Part shown: one piece after another, positions 50,945-62,169 of the stretch
Numbering within the stretch: the first letter of the stretch is position 1
How the letters are laid out: the number at the start of each line of letters is the position of its first letter
Assembly: GCA_004431415.1 (NCBI GenBank)
Contig: QPMI01000023.1
Coordinates: 1 to 64,000 of the forward strand
DNA: 64,000 nt
Direction: 5' to 3'
From: Cyanophora paradoxa
Taxonomy: Eukaryota > Glaucocystophyceae > Cyanophorales > Cyanophoraceae
Position numbers and translations under genes: made by a program
The notes under the pieces: generated by a model
What the model was told of the DNA's origin: nothing
The model's database searches: none
What the model saw: only the letters and a program-made list of their open reading frames with translations

Positions 50945-52131
50945 CGAGAGTAAACAGAGATAGAAGGAGATAGATAGATAAACAGAGATAAGAACCTCAA
51001 GAATATCTTAGAAGAGCTTCAAAATCTTACGTATCTGGACGATTTCGCTTAATAAACTTGGGAGAAGCGATTGGCGCAGAAGTGAAGCGTTTAGTATGCG
51101 ATAGGATGCCTCTTAATACATATTTGATGTTCACTATCGCGCGGATGCAGTACGCGATTTTCCTGCAGCTAGGGCCACACGAATTCGAAGAGGAACCGGC
51201 CAGTTTCGCGGCGGGTTAGCCGAGCTAGCAGTGCGCCCGGCCGGCGTCTTATTGCCCCAGCGTTCGAGTCCCGGGAAGGGCAGTTGGGGGGAGCGGGGGG
51301 GCCCGGGCGGGCCTTGAGCTGTCGAGGGCTGAAGAGGGGGCCGGGGCACGGCCCCGGAGAGCGCCGACTTTTGCATAGAGCGGCTTTCGCGCGGAAGTTA
51401 AATTATCCTCGATCTCGCCTGATCTAGAATGCACTCCAGACGTGCTCGCTTCTGCGCCAATCGCTCACTGTGCCCCGCTAGAATTTCTTCTGGATTGGTA
51501 TGGCATACGTATACGTATACTTAATTTTCTAATCAAAATGCTTGAATTGCCGCGTAGTTGAATTGCAGATTTCGACCGAAACCGGAATCGCCGTGGCGAT
51601 AAATTGCCGAAACTCTGAATTTCTTCTATGGCGCCACACAAAAGCCGCCGTTTAACCCTACCCCCTAAGAATTGCTGCGGCTCTGAATTGCCGAATTCGG
51701 CATCTCGGCAATATTAATTTACGAACGCTTCAATTCAAAACCACGGCCGCGGCTAAATAGTCGGAGACTCGGAGATTCGGAGTACTGCAACGGCGAACGT
51801 CAACAGTGACTCAACACTGTTCAAAACGGTTCATGCAACAAATCAGAAATTGCAATTGCATGCGCAATTCAAGAATTTTCAGACAGAGTCAATGTGTACA
51901 TGTCATGCGATTTGCGCGAAGTTTTGACCTCACTGAGTCAGGGCCCATGGGCCATGGCCAGGGCCCAGGGGTGCTCGCGGCCAAGCCAAGCTAAGCCGCC
52001 CAGCCGGCCCGGACAAGCGCTTGGCCGCTGGGCCGGGTCAAGCGCTTGGCTAATCCAATCGCGATGATATCGATCGCAGTCGCCGCCGAGTCGGCGCCGA
52101 CACGCCGGCTTCGCTGCATGCATATGCGCAG

Positions 52132-52176
<45 letters not shown>

Positions 52177-53000
52177 ATCCCCCGGCCCCCCTCTCAGGCC
52201 AGGGCTTGAGCCGGCTTGAGCCGGCTACAAGCGGGGCAAGCGCTTGACGCCCCAGCCCGGCTTGAGCTTTGGCTCAAGCGCTTGACGGCAAGCCGCAGGC
52301 CTAGCGCGAACACATGCTTTTCCTTTCAGCCTGGCAGAGTCATGCAATATGATCAATTGACATCTGCGAATGAATGAGAAATTAGCAGTCAGATCTGCTC
52401 GATTAAAGAGAATTAAGAACTTGATTTATTCTCCAATATCAATCGATGATCCGATGATCTGGTAGCCTAGTAGCCTCGGACCTCGGTACTAGAGTCGGTA
52501 GGCCAGGGCCGCGGGCCGCGGCGTCCGACGGTCGCCAGCCGGCGCCAGGCAGCTGCAGCCTGCAGGCTGCACTCATGATCATCACTGTCATCACTGGCAC
52601 TGAGTGCGCAGGCACTGCGGCAGCGCTCCGGATCCGCTGCCGCAGACTGCCGCGCGCAGTACTACTATACTAGTGCGGCCGCACTGCGGCAACAGTCGCC
52701 TGAAGCCTGCAGTCTCAGCAGCTGCAGAGTCAGTGCAGACTCAGTGCAGAGTCAGGCAGTGCAGACTCTGCAGAGGCGTGGGCCCAAGGCTGCCCCAAGC
52801 CCCAGCCCGGGACGAGGTAGAGCACCGTAGAGCCTCGGTAGAGGTAGAGCACCGGGGGATCCGGAGGCCGATCGGCTCGGCGACGACGCCCGGCGCGGGG
52901 GATCGAGGCCGATCGGCTCGGCGTCGTCCGACGGTCTGACCGTATACGTAGTAATTGTAAGACCTAAACCTATACGTATACGAACTTCTTAAAACTATCG
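50945..53000. other. non-coding region with simple repeats
   Basis: No supported gene. It includes tandem gatagataga at 50960-50985, an atacgtatacgtatac stretch (51506-51522), a near-pure C tract (52135-52174), aagcgcttg-type direct repeats (52015-52285), a CTGCAG/CAGTGCAG-rich stretch (52540-52775) and two copies of gaggccgatcggctcggcg (52866 and 52907). A tRNA-like B-box (gttcgagtccc, 51263-51273) is preceded by an A-box-like stretch, perhaps a SINE remnant. Confidence 0.6.
52135..52174. repeat. homopolymer C tract (about 40 nt)
   Basis: An almost uninterrupted run of C between cagctg and aaatccccc. Its length in the assembly is likely unreliable. On the other strand it is a G-run able to form a quadruplex. 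Confidence 0.9.
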
Positions 53001-53039
53001 GGCCGGGGCTGCGGTACCTGCAGCTGACAGCAGCTTTGA

Positions 53040-53811
53040 TCGCTCCGATCCGAAGCGTGTGGGGAACGCCATCCCCTATCGCGAATTCGAAGCGGATCAT
53101 CGGATGCAGCGCTCGCCGGTCGAGGCCCACGATCGCGAGCTCGAGCAGCTGCCGACGCCCTCCGCCACAACCGTCTACTACATGGACGCGGCGGGGCTCT
53201 GGCACGAAGGCCAGATCCAGGTTCGACCTCAGTTAACGTTTTCGTTGCATCGGAATATATATATATATATATCGTAATCTCTGTAGCTAGCGCTATAGGC
53301 CTAGGCCACTCGCAGCGCGCGGCTCGCGCGCGCGATCGATATCGCCGGCCAGGCCAGCGCGCGCTTTCGTATTCCTTCTCATCGATTTCATTGTATATGT
53401 CGTGATCACGCATGCGCTCTCTCTGCAGCTCCAGGGTCCCTCGAGCTCCGGCGAGCACCGCGATCCTTCTATAGCTAGATCTCTATATCTGCAGGAATCC
53501 GCGTGCGCTCCTTGTGCACCGCGCTGGCATGGCGCTTCGAATTCTGTATTTTTGACCGGCCCCGCCGCAGGATGCATTCGGCCGACGCGGCCGGCGCTTC
53601 TGATCACGATGAACCTGCAGCTGTGCATGTACGTGAAGACCTGGAGAGCAGAGACGCATACGTGCGCATGGATCTGGCCATGGAGGGCAAAGATGTGAGC
53701 GCGGATCTGGAGGGGACGCACAGACACGTGGATCTGGCCCCAGTGGATCCGGAAAGCAAAGATGTGCGGGCGCATCTGGAAGGCAAAGATGTGCGCATAT
53801 ATATGCGCTGA
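53040..53811 (+). CDS. putative small gene upstream of the polycystin gene
   Basis: An exon-like frame at about 53050-53218 (EFEADHRMQRSPVEAHDREL, ending GLWHEGQIQ before a gttcga donor) may join an ORF with ATG 53572 and stop TGA 53809-53811 (79 aa). The second part is acidic and contains a repeated 13-residue unit around the words MEGKDV and LEGKDV, spaced with HVDLAP. No family recognised. It may be an independent small gene or alternative 5' exons of the polycystin gene. Confidence 0.3.
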
Positions 53812-53881
53812 GCATGCGGTGCACATGCACGTGCACAGCTGCGCATGCGCGCTTGTCGATTGCTGATTATGATATCGATTG

Positions 53882-56800
53882 ATGTCGCGGCCCGAGCAGT
53901 ATAAGAGCGCCGGCCTGCTCGGTCGCATCGGGCTGGATTACGACCCCAGCGGGACCGTCCGGGGCGTTGTCCAGTACCTGTCGCACCCGCCTGGCCCCGC
54001 GAGCTCCGCCGCGGCCGGCGGCAGCGGCGGCATCCACATCGACGACCCCGAAGTAGTCCGCGAGCACCTCGAGCACGAGTGCGGCCCGGCCCGGCCCGGC
54101 CCGCGCGCTCCTGTAAATATAGTCTTCGCGGCCCTGGCCGCGTGCTTGGCCCCGCATGCATGGATGACCCCGCTCGCGAAGGTTCCGTTTCCTCCGCCTC
54201 AACCTCAAGAGGGCGCGCCTCTTTAACACGACGTACACGAGGTACGATATCGATCGCGCGAGCTCGCGATCGAGAAGCAAATCAAAGATTGAGAGAGTTT
54301 ATATATCCTCAAGCTTTATCTTAAGATGCCAATGGCGAGCTAACGCTCACTGCAGAATTAAGTTGACGCGCGAGATGATTTTCTACGTTCTTTTTCTCCT
54401 TCTGTTTGCCGCGATGGTTCCGTACCTTTGCATTCATTTTTATTGATTGTTTTACTTCTCATGTCTTATGCCCTTGTCAGGTAATATTGCTCATGCCGTT
54501 GAGCCGCGCCTACGAGCACTCTGGTCAACTCTCGGCCGCTGGTGGTGCGCTCCCGTAGCAAGCAGCCGCTGAGCTCAGGAATCGAAGTTCGGGTGTGATT
54601 TATTGTCCCTGGCAGGTCTCTTGAATCTCGTGCCGGTGCCGGTGCGATAAATTCGATTGAGGCTCTAGCCGGGATCGTTCGAAATAGATCCCTTCGCAGG
54701 GGCAAAAAGTCTCGGAAACAGATCCGTTTCCTTTCTTCATGGCTTCCAAACACCATCGAGGATGTCTATAAGTGGACAAGGGAGGTTCTGATACCTCTGC
54801 TGACCCCGGATATTCAATCGGAGATCTACGGGCGCTTCCAGCGCCCTCTGCCAATAGTCGAAATTCGCCAGGTCAATAACAACAACGCGATCAAGTTGTT
54901 GGATGTCTGCGATATCGATCAAGAATAACACTTGTTCGCGCATGCAGATTCGCGTGAGTCCAAAGAAGATAAATAAATGCAGGAAGCCACCTGTCGTTGA
55001 GAAACTATTCGAACCAACTTCTGTGTGCTTCGATGACTGTGCGTATCGATATTGCCAATCATGATCACGATGAAGATTTTACATAATTATTAAATGCTGA
55101 CTGTCTTGTTTACATGTTGGTATTGATTGCGCAATTACTTTATATACATTGAAGGGAGTGTAAGGTGTGATTCCCATTGTTTCGCTTTTGAGAATCCGGT
55201 GTGAATGGCCTGTACATATAACTCATGAGTTGAAACGTGCAGTGAGAAGGCAGAGTTTCGGGAGCCACTGGAATTCACAGCCCCACAGTACGCCGAACAT
55301 GTAGCGAAGGGCCTCAATCTCGTCTACACGTGGACAGATAAACTCAGCGTGCTCCGCGCTTCCCGCTTCTGGTCGGTCATGCAGGTATCCGCATTGCTGC
55401 GCACATGCGCGAACATTCAACTTCGTAGAATGTGATTTATCTGAATCGTGTTCGGTTGGCTACAGACGGACTACATCGACACTTACGATGACGGGGGCTA
55501 TGTTCACACTCTCGACGTCGCGATCGACCCCAGCCAGCCCATGGACTCCGAGCGGGTTCGCAGGCGCGCCCAGGAACAGGTCCAGGCTCTCCAAGACGTC
55601 AAGTGGATTGACGGTAGTTCTTTTTATAGTATGAATACGCCGAGAGGCGAACATACACGTTTCAGACACTGCCGCCGCAGACAATACGCGAGCCGTTGCG
55701 ATCAGCTTTGCGCTCTACAACAAGCATACAAACGTAATCATATGCATTCGAAACTCTGACGTATTTTGAATTGATCATGATGTCTTCGAGAACCGCTGAG
55801 AGCGTCACTTCGCGCAGATCTACACCACTGCTGAGCTTCTGATCGAAATGCCGACTTCGGGGTTTCTCATTCCGTCTCACTCAGTTCGGCCTGTCTACCT
55901 TTTCCTTGCCGAGAACTACCGTGCGCCGGCGCCTCCGTCAATGATTGATCTGGATGCGTGCTCCGGTCCAAATTGGAGCTAATGCGCCTTTCTCGCAGTT
56001 CAAAATGTATTTCTCGTTATCTACGCCTGCTGGATTATCGCCATCGGTGCTCAGAAAGTTTCAATAGTTGCCGAATTGAACTCATGATCAGGGACTTCGC
56101 CAGGTTGTGGCGAACTCTTTGAGGTGGCCCGGCAGCGTCTAGACTACTTCATGAATTTCTGGAATCTCCTCGAGACTCTTCTTTGCTGCTTGCACGCGTA
56201 CTTGGCGACCAAATTTGTTCTGAACTACAGTTACGCGTGCGCCATTGCTTTCTTTCTTTAAATTACGCACATGCGGCGCAGCTCTTAATTTATTGCGCAG
56301 CAACAATGTGTACAATGCGGTTCGAGATCGTTTCGTGACAGAATGTTAACGCCGGCGCATTCTGTTTGAGACGTCATTTTCAGATCACAGTCGCGCAACC
56401 AGTCAATTACAAAGAGGCCCTCGGGAACCTACAGAAGATTCGAAATATGCATCGAGACGTCGGAGACGTCGCGGGTGAACCATTAATATTCCTCGCGATC
56501 CGATGAAGACACGCTCTCTTACTATTGTACCGCCGTGTAAGGTGTCATGGTCGTCATATACGGGTTCAGACTTTTCAAGTACTTCCGTATTCAACCCCAG
56601 CTCTACATCCTCTGGTCAACAGTCGTACACGCCTGGAAGCCGTTCGCGCTTGCCGTTTGTACAAATAAGATTTCGAAGTTAAATGTCGGAATTGACTTCT
56701 CGTTGTGTGATCAGAATCACTGGGTTTGTATTCGTTATTCTTTTGCTGGACGCGGCCTTCGCCCTTGGGGGAATGATAGTGTTCGGTTTCCAAGTGCTCG

Positions 56801-57729
56801 AGTTCCGTAACTTTACCGAATCAGTGAGCGCGTCGAATCTCATCGCCTACTTGTTCACATTTTCTTCTTTCAATTCTGCAGTTCTAATTGATATGCGCGC
56901 AGTACATTAATCTCTTCCGTTTCTTGTTGGGAGATGTGAGACCCAGCTTTTTGCGGTTGTCTGTTCGAATTCGTTCGTGCAGTTTAAACTTTCGTCATGC
57001 AGTTTGATTACCCGACGTGGGCGGATACTTCTCGCGGAGCTGGAACTGTGTTCTTCATGTGTTTCATTGTTTTCATCATTTTGATCTTCACCAATGTTTT
57101 CATCGCAATCGTGAACAAGAGGTTTGAACTGCACATAGTCTGATTTAAATGTGACTTCGGCGGCCTGACGGCACTTCGATTCACAGTTACGAGGAGGTCT
57201 TTAGGTTAGCGAGTTCGAAATATTTTCCTATATCCAAAAATCTCTGCGCGTTTTAGAGCATGACGTGGCGGTTGGCGACCGTCCAGAAAAACGACGCAGA
57301 AAATGCAGGAGGAAGCGGACACCATCAAGGAGCACGGAACGCTGTTTCCTACGACCAACGCACTCTACGCGTCGTGAGCGGTCTTTCACATATGCCGATA
57401 AGCACTCTGTGGCGAGCTCTGCGCGCAGGATTACTCTGTCTTCGAGGCCACGGGAAGATCAGAGCTCCATCCTACAAAAAGTGACTTGGGCAGATCCCGC
57501 AGCAGCCGCGGGCCCAATGGAGCCTAAAGGGAACCGACCGGTCGACCGTACGGGGCTTCAGATGTTCTCGAAGTCCCTTCCAGATGGTGCATTCGAGCAA
57601 TCCCGATCTGATATGCTGAGGCGGCTCCGGTTTAGATCTACGTCCGACCATTCAATTTCCCCACTCCGCAGTTGTGACATCCGATGGCTTCGGGCTTTAG
57701 AAAACTATTCAAGCCCTGAAGAGCTCTAA
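53882..57729 (+). CDS. polycystin-2-like cation channel (multi-exon)
   Basis: Start ATG 53882, about 15 short exons, stop TAA 57727-57729. Order: short N-terminus; basic helix FRFLRLNLKRARLF (about 54182-54238); the TOP (polycystin) extracellular domain with IEDVYKWTREVLIPLL (exon 54616-54871), IRQ|IRVSPKKINKC (exon from 54949), DTYDDGGYVHTL (exon 55466-55613) and WID|DTAADNTRAVAISFALYN (55666-55733), the WID...TRAV signature of the family; membrane helices at 55998-56230; then S5 (ITGFVFVILLLDAAF), a pore helix split by an intron (FRFLLGD|FDYPTWAD, 56934/57000) and S6 (FIVFIILIFTNVFIAIVN, then SYEEV). The cytoplasmic tail (57259-57726) is Arg/Ser-rich. Family members pass Ca2+ and other cations in cilia and cell membranes. 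Exon joins near 55040-55242 need checking. Confidence 0.88.
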
Positions 57730-57961
57730 TGATTATTCATCTACTCAAGCCCCACCAGCAAAAGCAGCTAATGCAGCTGCAGCTAGCGCTGGTGACGTCA
57801 ATCGCCGAGGCTCTCATACTTATAACTACTTGGTCCGAGATACTTGTTTACTAGCTTTCATTGAATTCAAAGTGCCGGCTCTCAATACGCACACCTCCAG
57901 GATTGCGTTAACGTGCCTAGGCCGGCACGTGGACCCGGTGCAGTGTTTGCGAGCCCCGGTC

Positions 57962-60900
57962 ATGAGCTCAAAGCCGCTTTATGCAAATGCCCGAAGCTCT
58001 TGCGGGTACGTTGACGTTGCACGATCGCGAGCAGAACACGTCTCACGGCTGAGCATGTTTCAGATTTGGTTTCACGTAAGTTCTCGTCACAACAAGCGCT
58101 TCTACGGCGTGGAATCGGGTCGCGGCGAAAGCTTAAGCCGCGGGCTTTTTCCGCCGGCCCCCGTTCTCGTCGACGAAAACGATGAAGGCAACCCCGTGAC
58201 GCCGCAAGTCCGTCCAGCAGCTGCGAAAAGCGAAAAGGAGCTAGAGGAGAGCCCTTGGCTGGGCGAAGAGGCCCAAAAGGACCTCCTGGGGTGTCCGTGC
58301 ATGCGCAACGAGGGCAGCCCTGATCAGGGCCCTGGGCACCTTCGCAAGGTGTGGAGTGTGTACGCGAGCGGACGGCCCCACCACATGCGGTTCATGTTCG
58401 ATGTGCGTTGCGTTTGAACTTAAATATACTTGCAGCTGCTTATGCTCTGAGCATTAATATTCTAATGTTGACATCGGATTGTACAGGTTCTGAGCGAGGG
58501 CTCTGAAGCTTATCTAGAGGATCTCTCGCTGCGCAACCAACAGAAGAAATCGTTTTGGAGGAATTGCGCCAACTGGTTTCAGACTTACTTCTGTTCCTGT
58601 TTCAACATTAATATGCGCCCTGGGTCCGACAAGACAATCCACTTGCGATCCGTTTTCGTGCGTGCTTTATATCGATTATATAATTATGCATATGTTATGC
58701 AAACCTATAACGTACCTGCCTGCGCGTGCGCAGCGCGGAATCAACAAGCACGGGAGTTTTATAGACTTCAAGGTAGAAAGAATAGGGAGAGGCCTGCTTA
58801 AAACCGCAAGCGACCAGCCGTTTGGGGACCTTTTCCAGCTCCCTGTGAGAGGCGCGCTAACCCTCGAACTTTCAAGGCGAACCTTCCACTGGGTGCGCAT
58901 GCGCTTGCACTGCTAAATTAAATGCTTCATTAATATTGTGCGTGCATGGCCTTTCCACCTATAATGATCGCCGAGTCGTGTTCTTGTCTTTCGCAGGCTT
59001 GGCTCCAGCGCACTTTCTTGGCGCCAACTCTCGACGCAGCAAGGTGCGATAATAAACGCACAAATTCATTTTATCTGATCATGATCGTTTCGATTTGTTC
59101 TTAACACGTAAATAATTACAACTTGTACAGAGAGACGTACTTCAATCAACGCAGCATGAAAGGAAGGCGAAAGGGCCTCGTCCGCGCCCGACGCGGGATC
59201 GGATACTTCGTGCGGCGCCTGACGCGCCACTACCTTGTGTCTGCTGACGAGGCGAGTCTTCTTGAACTCGAACTCGAACTCGCAACTTGAACTCGCGCTC
59301 ACTTCAGCCGTTTATTCGCAGCTGGAAGCTTTCATCGCCAGGCTTGTCAAGGCCCATCGTGTCATGAAGGAGTGGAGGTTCGTTCGTGAGTCGAAGGTTC
59401 TGACAAGCTGAAGTCTTTACATGATCCTTTCGGCCAGGCTGAACGCCGTGATGGCGGCTGGTGATCTCACCTTTGAAAACGACACGTTTGGAGACGGCAA
59501 CTCTGGAGCCGACGCCTGGGTAAACGCGAGCGGCTCGGGCGTCGTCGGCGATTTGGACCAGTGGGCCGTCAGCGCCGTTCTCGAGGCCGGCAAAGACGAA
59601 ATCGAACTGGACGGGTACGCTGTTGATCGTGATTTCGACACACACACATATGTCTCTGGCTAAGGAATTCCAGGTTAAAAGTAAAGCTGAAGGGAAAGAT
59701 TGTCGAGCTCAATGGGCTGGAAGCTGAATTGCAGGAAGAGAAAAAGCAGCTGTCAAAGATCGTGAAGAGTTTTGAACAGCAAGCCGACACAAAACTAGAT
59801 GACGATGCTAAGAATCCGGGCCAGCGGCCTTCGCGACTCGACAGAGCCGAAATCGAAGAGCAAGCGGAGGTCCGCGGAAAGAGGAGCAGCATCCAGGGAA
59901 TACCAGCCAAAGTGCGGCCAGTTGACACTGTTGTCTGGATTCGCATTAATGTCGAGTGATATGTACGTGGCCAGGTACTCGAAGCGAGAGACGAAGTTTT
60001 GGAGCTGCAAGTCAAGGTTCGTTGAAATTGTCCTCTGGCAATTTGCAGCTGCTCAATCAGCTGAGAAGTTATCTCGTCCATGAACGTAGATCGGGGACAA
60101 AACCGATAAGATCACCGCGCTTCGCAGCAAGCTCAAGCAACTGCACGGTTCGTCCATCTTACCCGACGCCCTTCGCTTTGACGAGGTGCGCATACGGCGC
60201 AGCAGATCTTCGCCAGTGTACTAGTACTATAGATTAATGCTTGCGACGCTTTCAACAACACCACATTCACTTATCCGTGTCTGATGCGCAGCTGTGCTAC
60301 CTCGTGCGGCAAGAGGCGCTGCTCCAGTGGGAGGCGCGCGCCGGCGAGGGCATCCGGGACCTCGTCCTCGTCGGCCGGCCCCTCGAGTGGGTCCTGGGCA
60401 CCCGCATCGACGCCGCCGCCCTCGCCCGCGAAACCAAGCGCATGTTCCTCGGTGATCGCCCCGCGACACGCGCCTTATATACGCCTTAAGAGTACATCGC
60501 TGACTCGCTGGTTCAGATTTCTCGCTGGAGTGCTTCGACTACGTGGACGAGACAACCGAGGCGAGAAGCTACGTGCCGCGGCCCATCGACACCCGCGAGA
60601 TCCGCGGCCTCTCGCTGGTGAGCTCGAGTTGTCATAATTATAATTTCGGTCAGGTGGCCTCGCGGTCTTGGCGCTGTAAGCAAATTAAATTTTTACCGCG
60701 TGCGCAGGACCCCGTTACCCGCTTTCCTGCTATTGTCGATTTCGTTGTGAAACACTGGTGCTTCGAGGCTCGGATACTCTATAGATCGCGACTGCACACA
60801 TAAACACTTTATAATTAAACTGATCGCGGATCGCGATATATTGCAGGCTGGACGTCAGGCTCTGGCAGTGGCCCCTCCTGTTCTTGGACGGCGAGTACAA

Positions 60901-62027
60901 CCCGAGGAAGACCTCGTCCTTTCTGAGCCAGGTCGAGCTCTCCGCGCCGAGCATGGACCCCCAGCGCCGCGTGGTGTGGACGCGGGAGCGCCGTGTGACG
61001 TGGGCGTCCAACTGGCTCGAGTGGAACACGGCGACCAGCTGGCCGCCCCAGTTCGGGCCGGTCAACCTCCCCGAAGAAGTCAAGAGAGAGTTGTGCGTAC
61101 TTCAAAACGTGTCAAATTTAACAACTTAGTAATAATAAGATGAACACGTTTGACGGTTTTATGATTCGATGCCGCTCTTGCAGCGGCCAGTTTGGCGAGA
61201 TTTCGGGCGCGGTGGATCCTGTTGAGGTGGGCGCCGGCGCCGGAGCCGGAGCCGCCCCCGCCGCGTCCAGGGCGGGGGCCATGGGGGGGTACCTGAAGGC
61301 GATGTGCTGGGACGACCCCGTCGAGTACCTCCGCAAGATCGCCGCCTGCGGGTGCTTATTATAATCGCACTAAATAACCTCAATAGCAGGAGCGAGCTCT
61401 GATGGATTATAAATGACAGGTTCCATCTGGAGAGTATCGGTGCGAATTCTTCCAATGGCGAATCCGAAGATGCAAAGGATATCAGGCGCTTCGAAGAGCA
61501 CAAGAGGGCGATCCTTTGCGAGCTGCCATGTAAGATGTTTAATTTATACATAGCACATGCATATGTAATTCTCCTTCCAGTCTTCATCTCAACTGCCCTC
61601 TCCAGACCTGCTGGCGCAGTCGAAGCACGCGGAGTTCTGCCGCCGCCTCATCAACGCCGGCTGCCTCGCCCCCACGAAAGAGGAGCTGGACGCTCTGGAG
61701 GCGATGAGCCCCTCGCCCCTGAACGTCGACCCGCCCGTCCTGCCCGCGCTCTACGTCAAGCCCTTCTGCCTGCTCTCCCGCGCCACAAAGGACCTCTACA
61801 TCGCGCTGGTAATATATATAGCTTTGACTGTCGACGTCTTGGTCCGATTCGAATTAAGTGCGTGGACCGGACATGTGCAGGCGACGGCGCAGTTGGAGAA
61901 CCTCCTCGACCTGCTGTACTTCGGCGCCGTCGCCAGGAACAGGCTGGACGACGCGCAGCCCGATGCGAGGGGCGCGGCGCCGCACTTCACCCTCAAGCTG
62001 CGGTTCCTCAGCCGCCTGAAGGTGTAA
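57962..62027 (+). CDS. multi-exon gene of unrecognised family (parent of the duplicate at 36.3-50.7 kb)
   Basis: A candidate start is ATG 57962. Exons with good splice sites include 57962-58400, 58493-58658, 58739-58890, 58997-59051, 59131-59249, 59323-59380, 60292-60451, 60516-60618, 60708-60757, 60847-61090, 61183-61350, 61423-61530, 61608-61808 and 61881-62027. The middle (59.4-60.2 kb) has coiled-coil character (Lys/Glu/Leu/Gln-rich). The C-terminal half contains YVPRPIDTREI, LDVRLWQWPLLFLDGEY, a Gly/Ala-rich loop before MGGYLKAMCWDDPVEYL, DLLAQSKHAEFCRRLINAG, and LENLLDLLYFGAVARNRL. YxPxPIDT weakly recalls the start of RyR-type repeats, but what follows does not fit. It was partly duplicated together with the 3' end of the TIR gene. 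No function is assigned. Confidence 0.6.
61809..61880 (+). other. last intron of the unknown gene (72 nt), empty reference for the retrotransposon site
   Basis: Donor gtaata, acceptor tgtgcag. The equivalent intron in the duplicate (38291-50521) carries the Ty3/gypsy element. Flanking exons are nearly identical in both copies, so this intron shows the pre-insertion state. Confidence 0.8.
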
Positions 62028-62169
62028 TTCGATAAACAACAATCACAATGTTGAGTTCGGAAATGCACAAGCAATTTTAAAAAAAGTGCCAACATGTACA
62101 GCGTCAGGGGCGAAGTTAATCGGCGAAAACATCGCTGCGGCGACGAGCAGATCGGGCTATATATATAGG

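Noticed and set aside
51210-51285. tRNA gene suggested by A-box- and B-box-like motifs
   Set aside because: T-stem and anticodon stem do not pair. At most a tRNA-derived SINE fragment, so not called as RNA gene.
60543-60618. RyR repeat domain in the unknown gene
   Set aside because: Only the YxPxPIDT start matches. The expected following helices and Trp/Gly positions are absent.
60740-60846. Non-canonical GA-AG intron in the unknown gene and its duplicate
   Set aside because: A canonical donor (gtgctt after CACTG at 60757) gives an equally good in-frame join, so no unusual splicing is needed.
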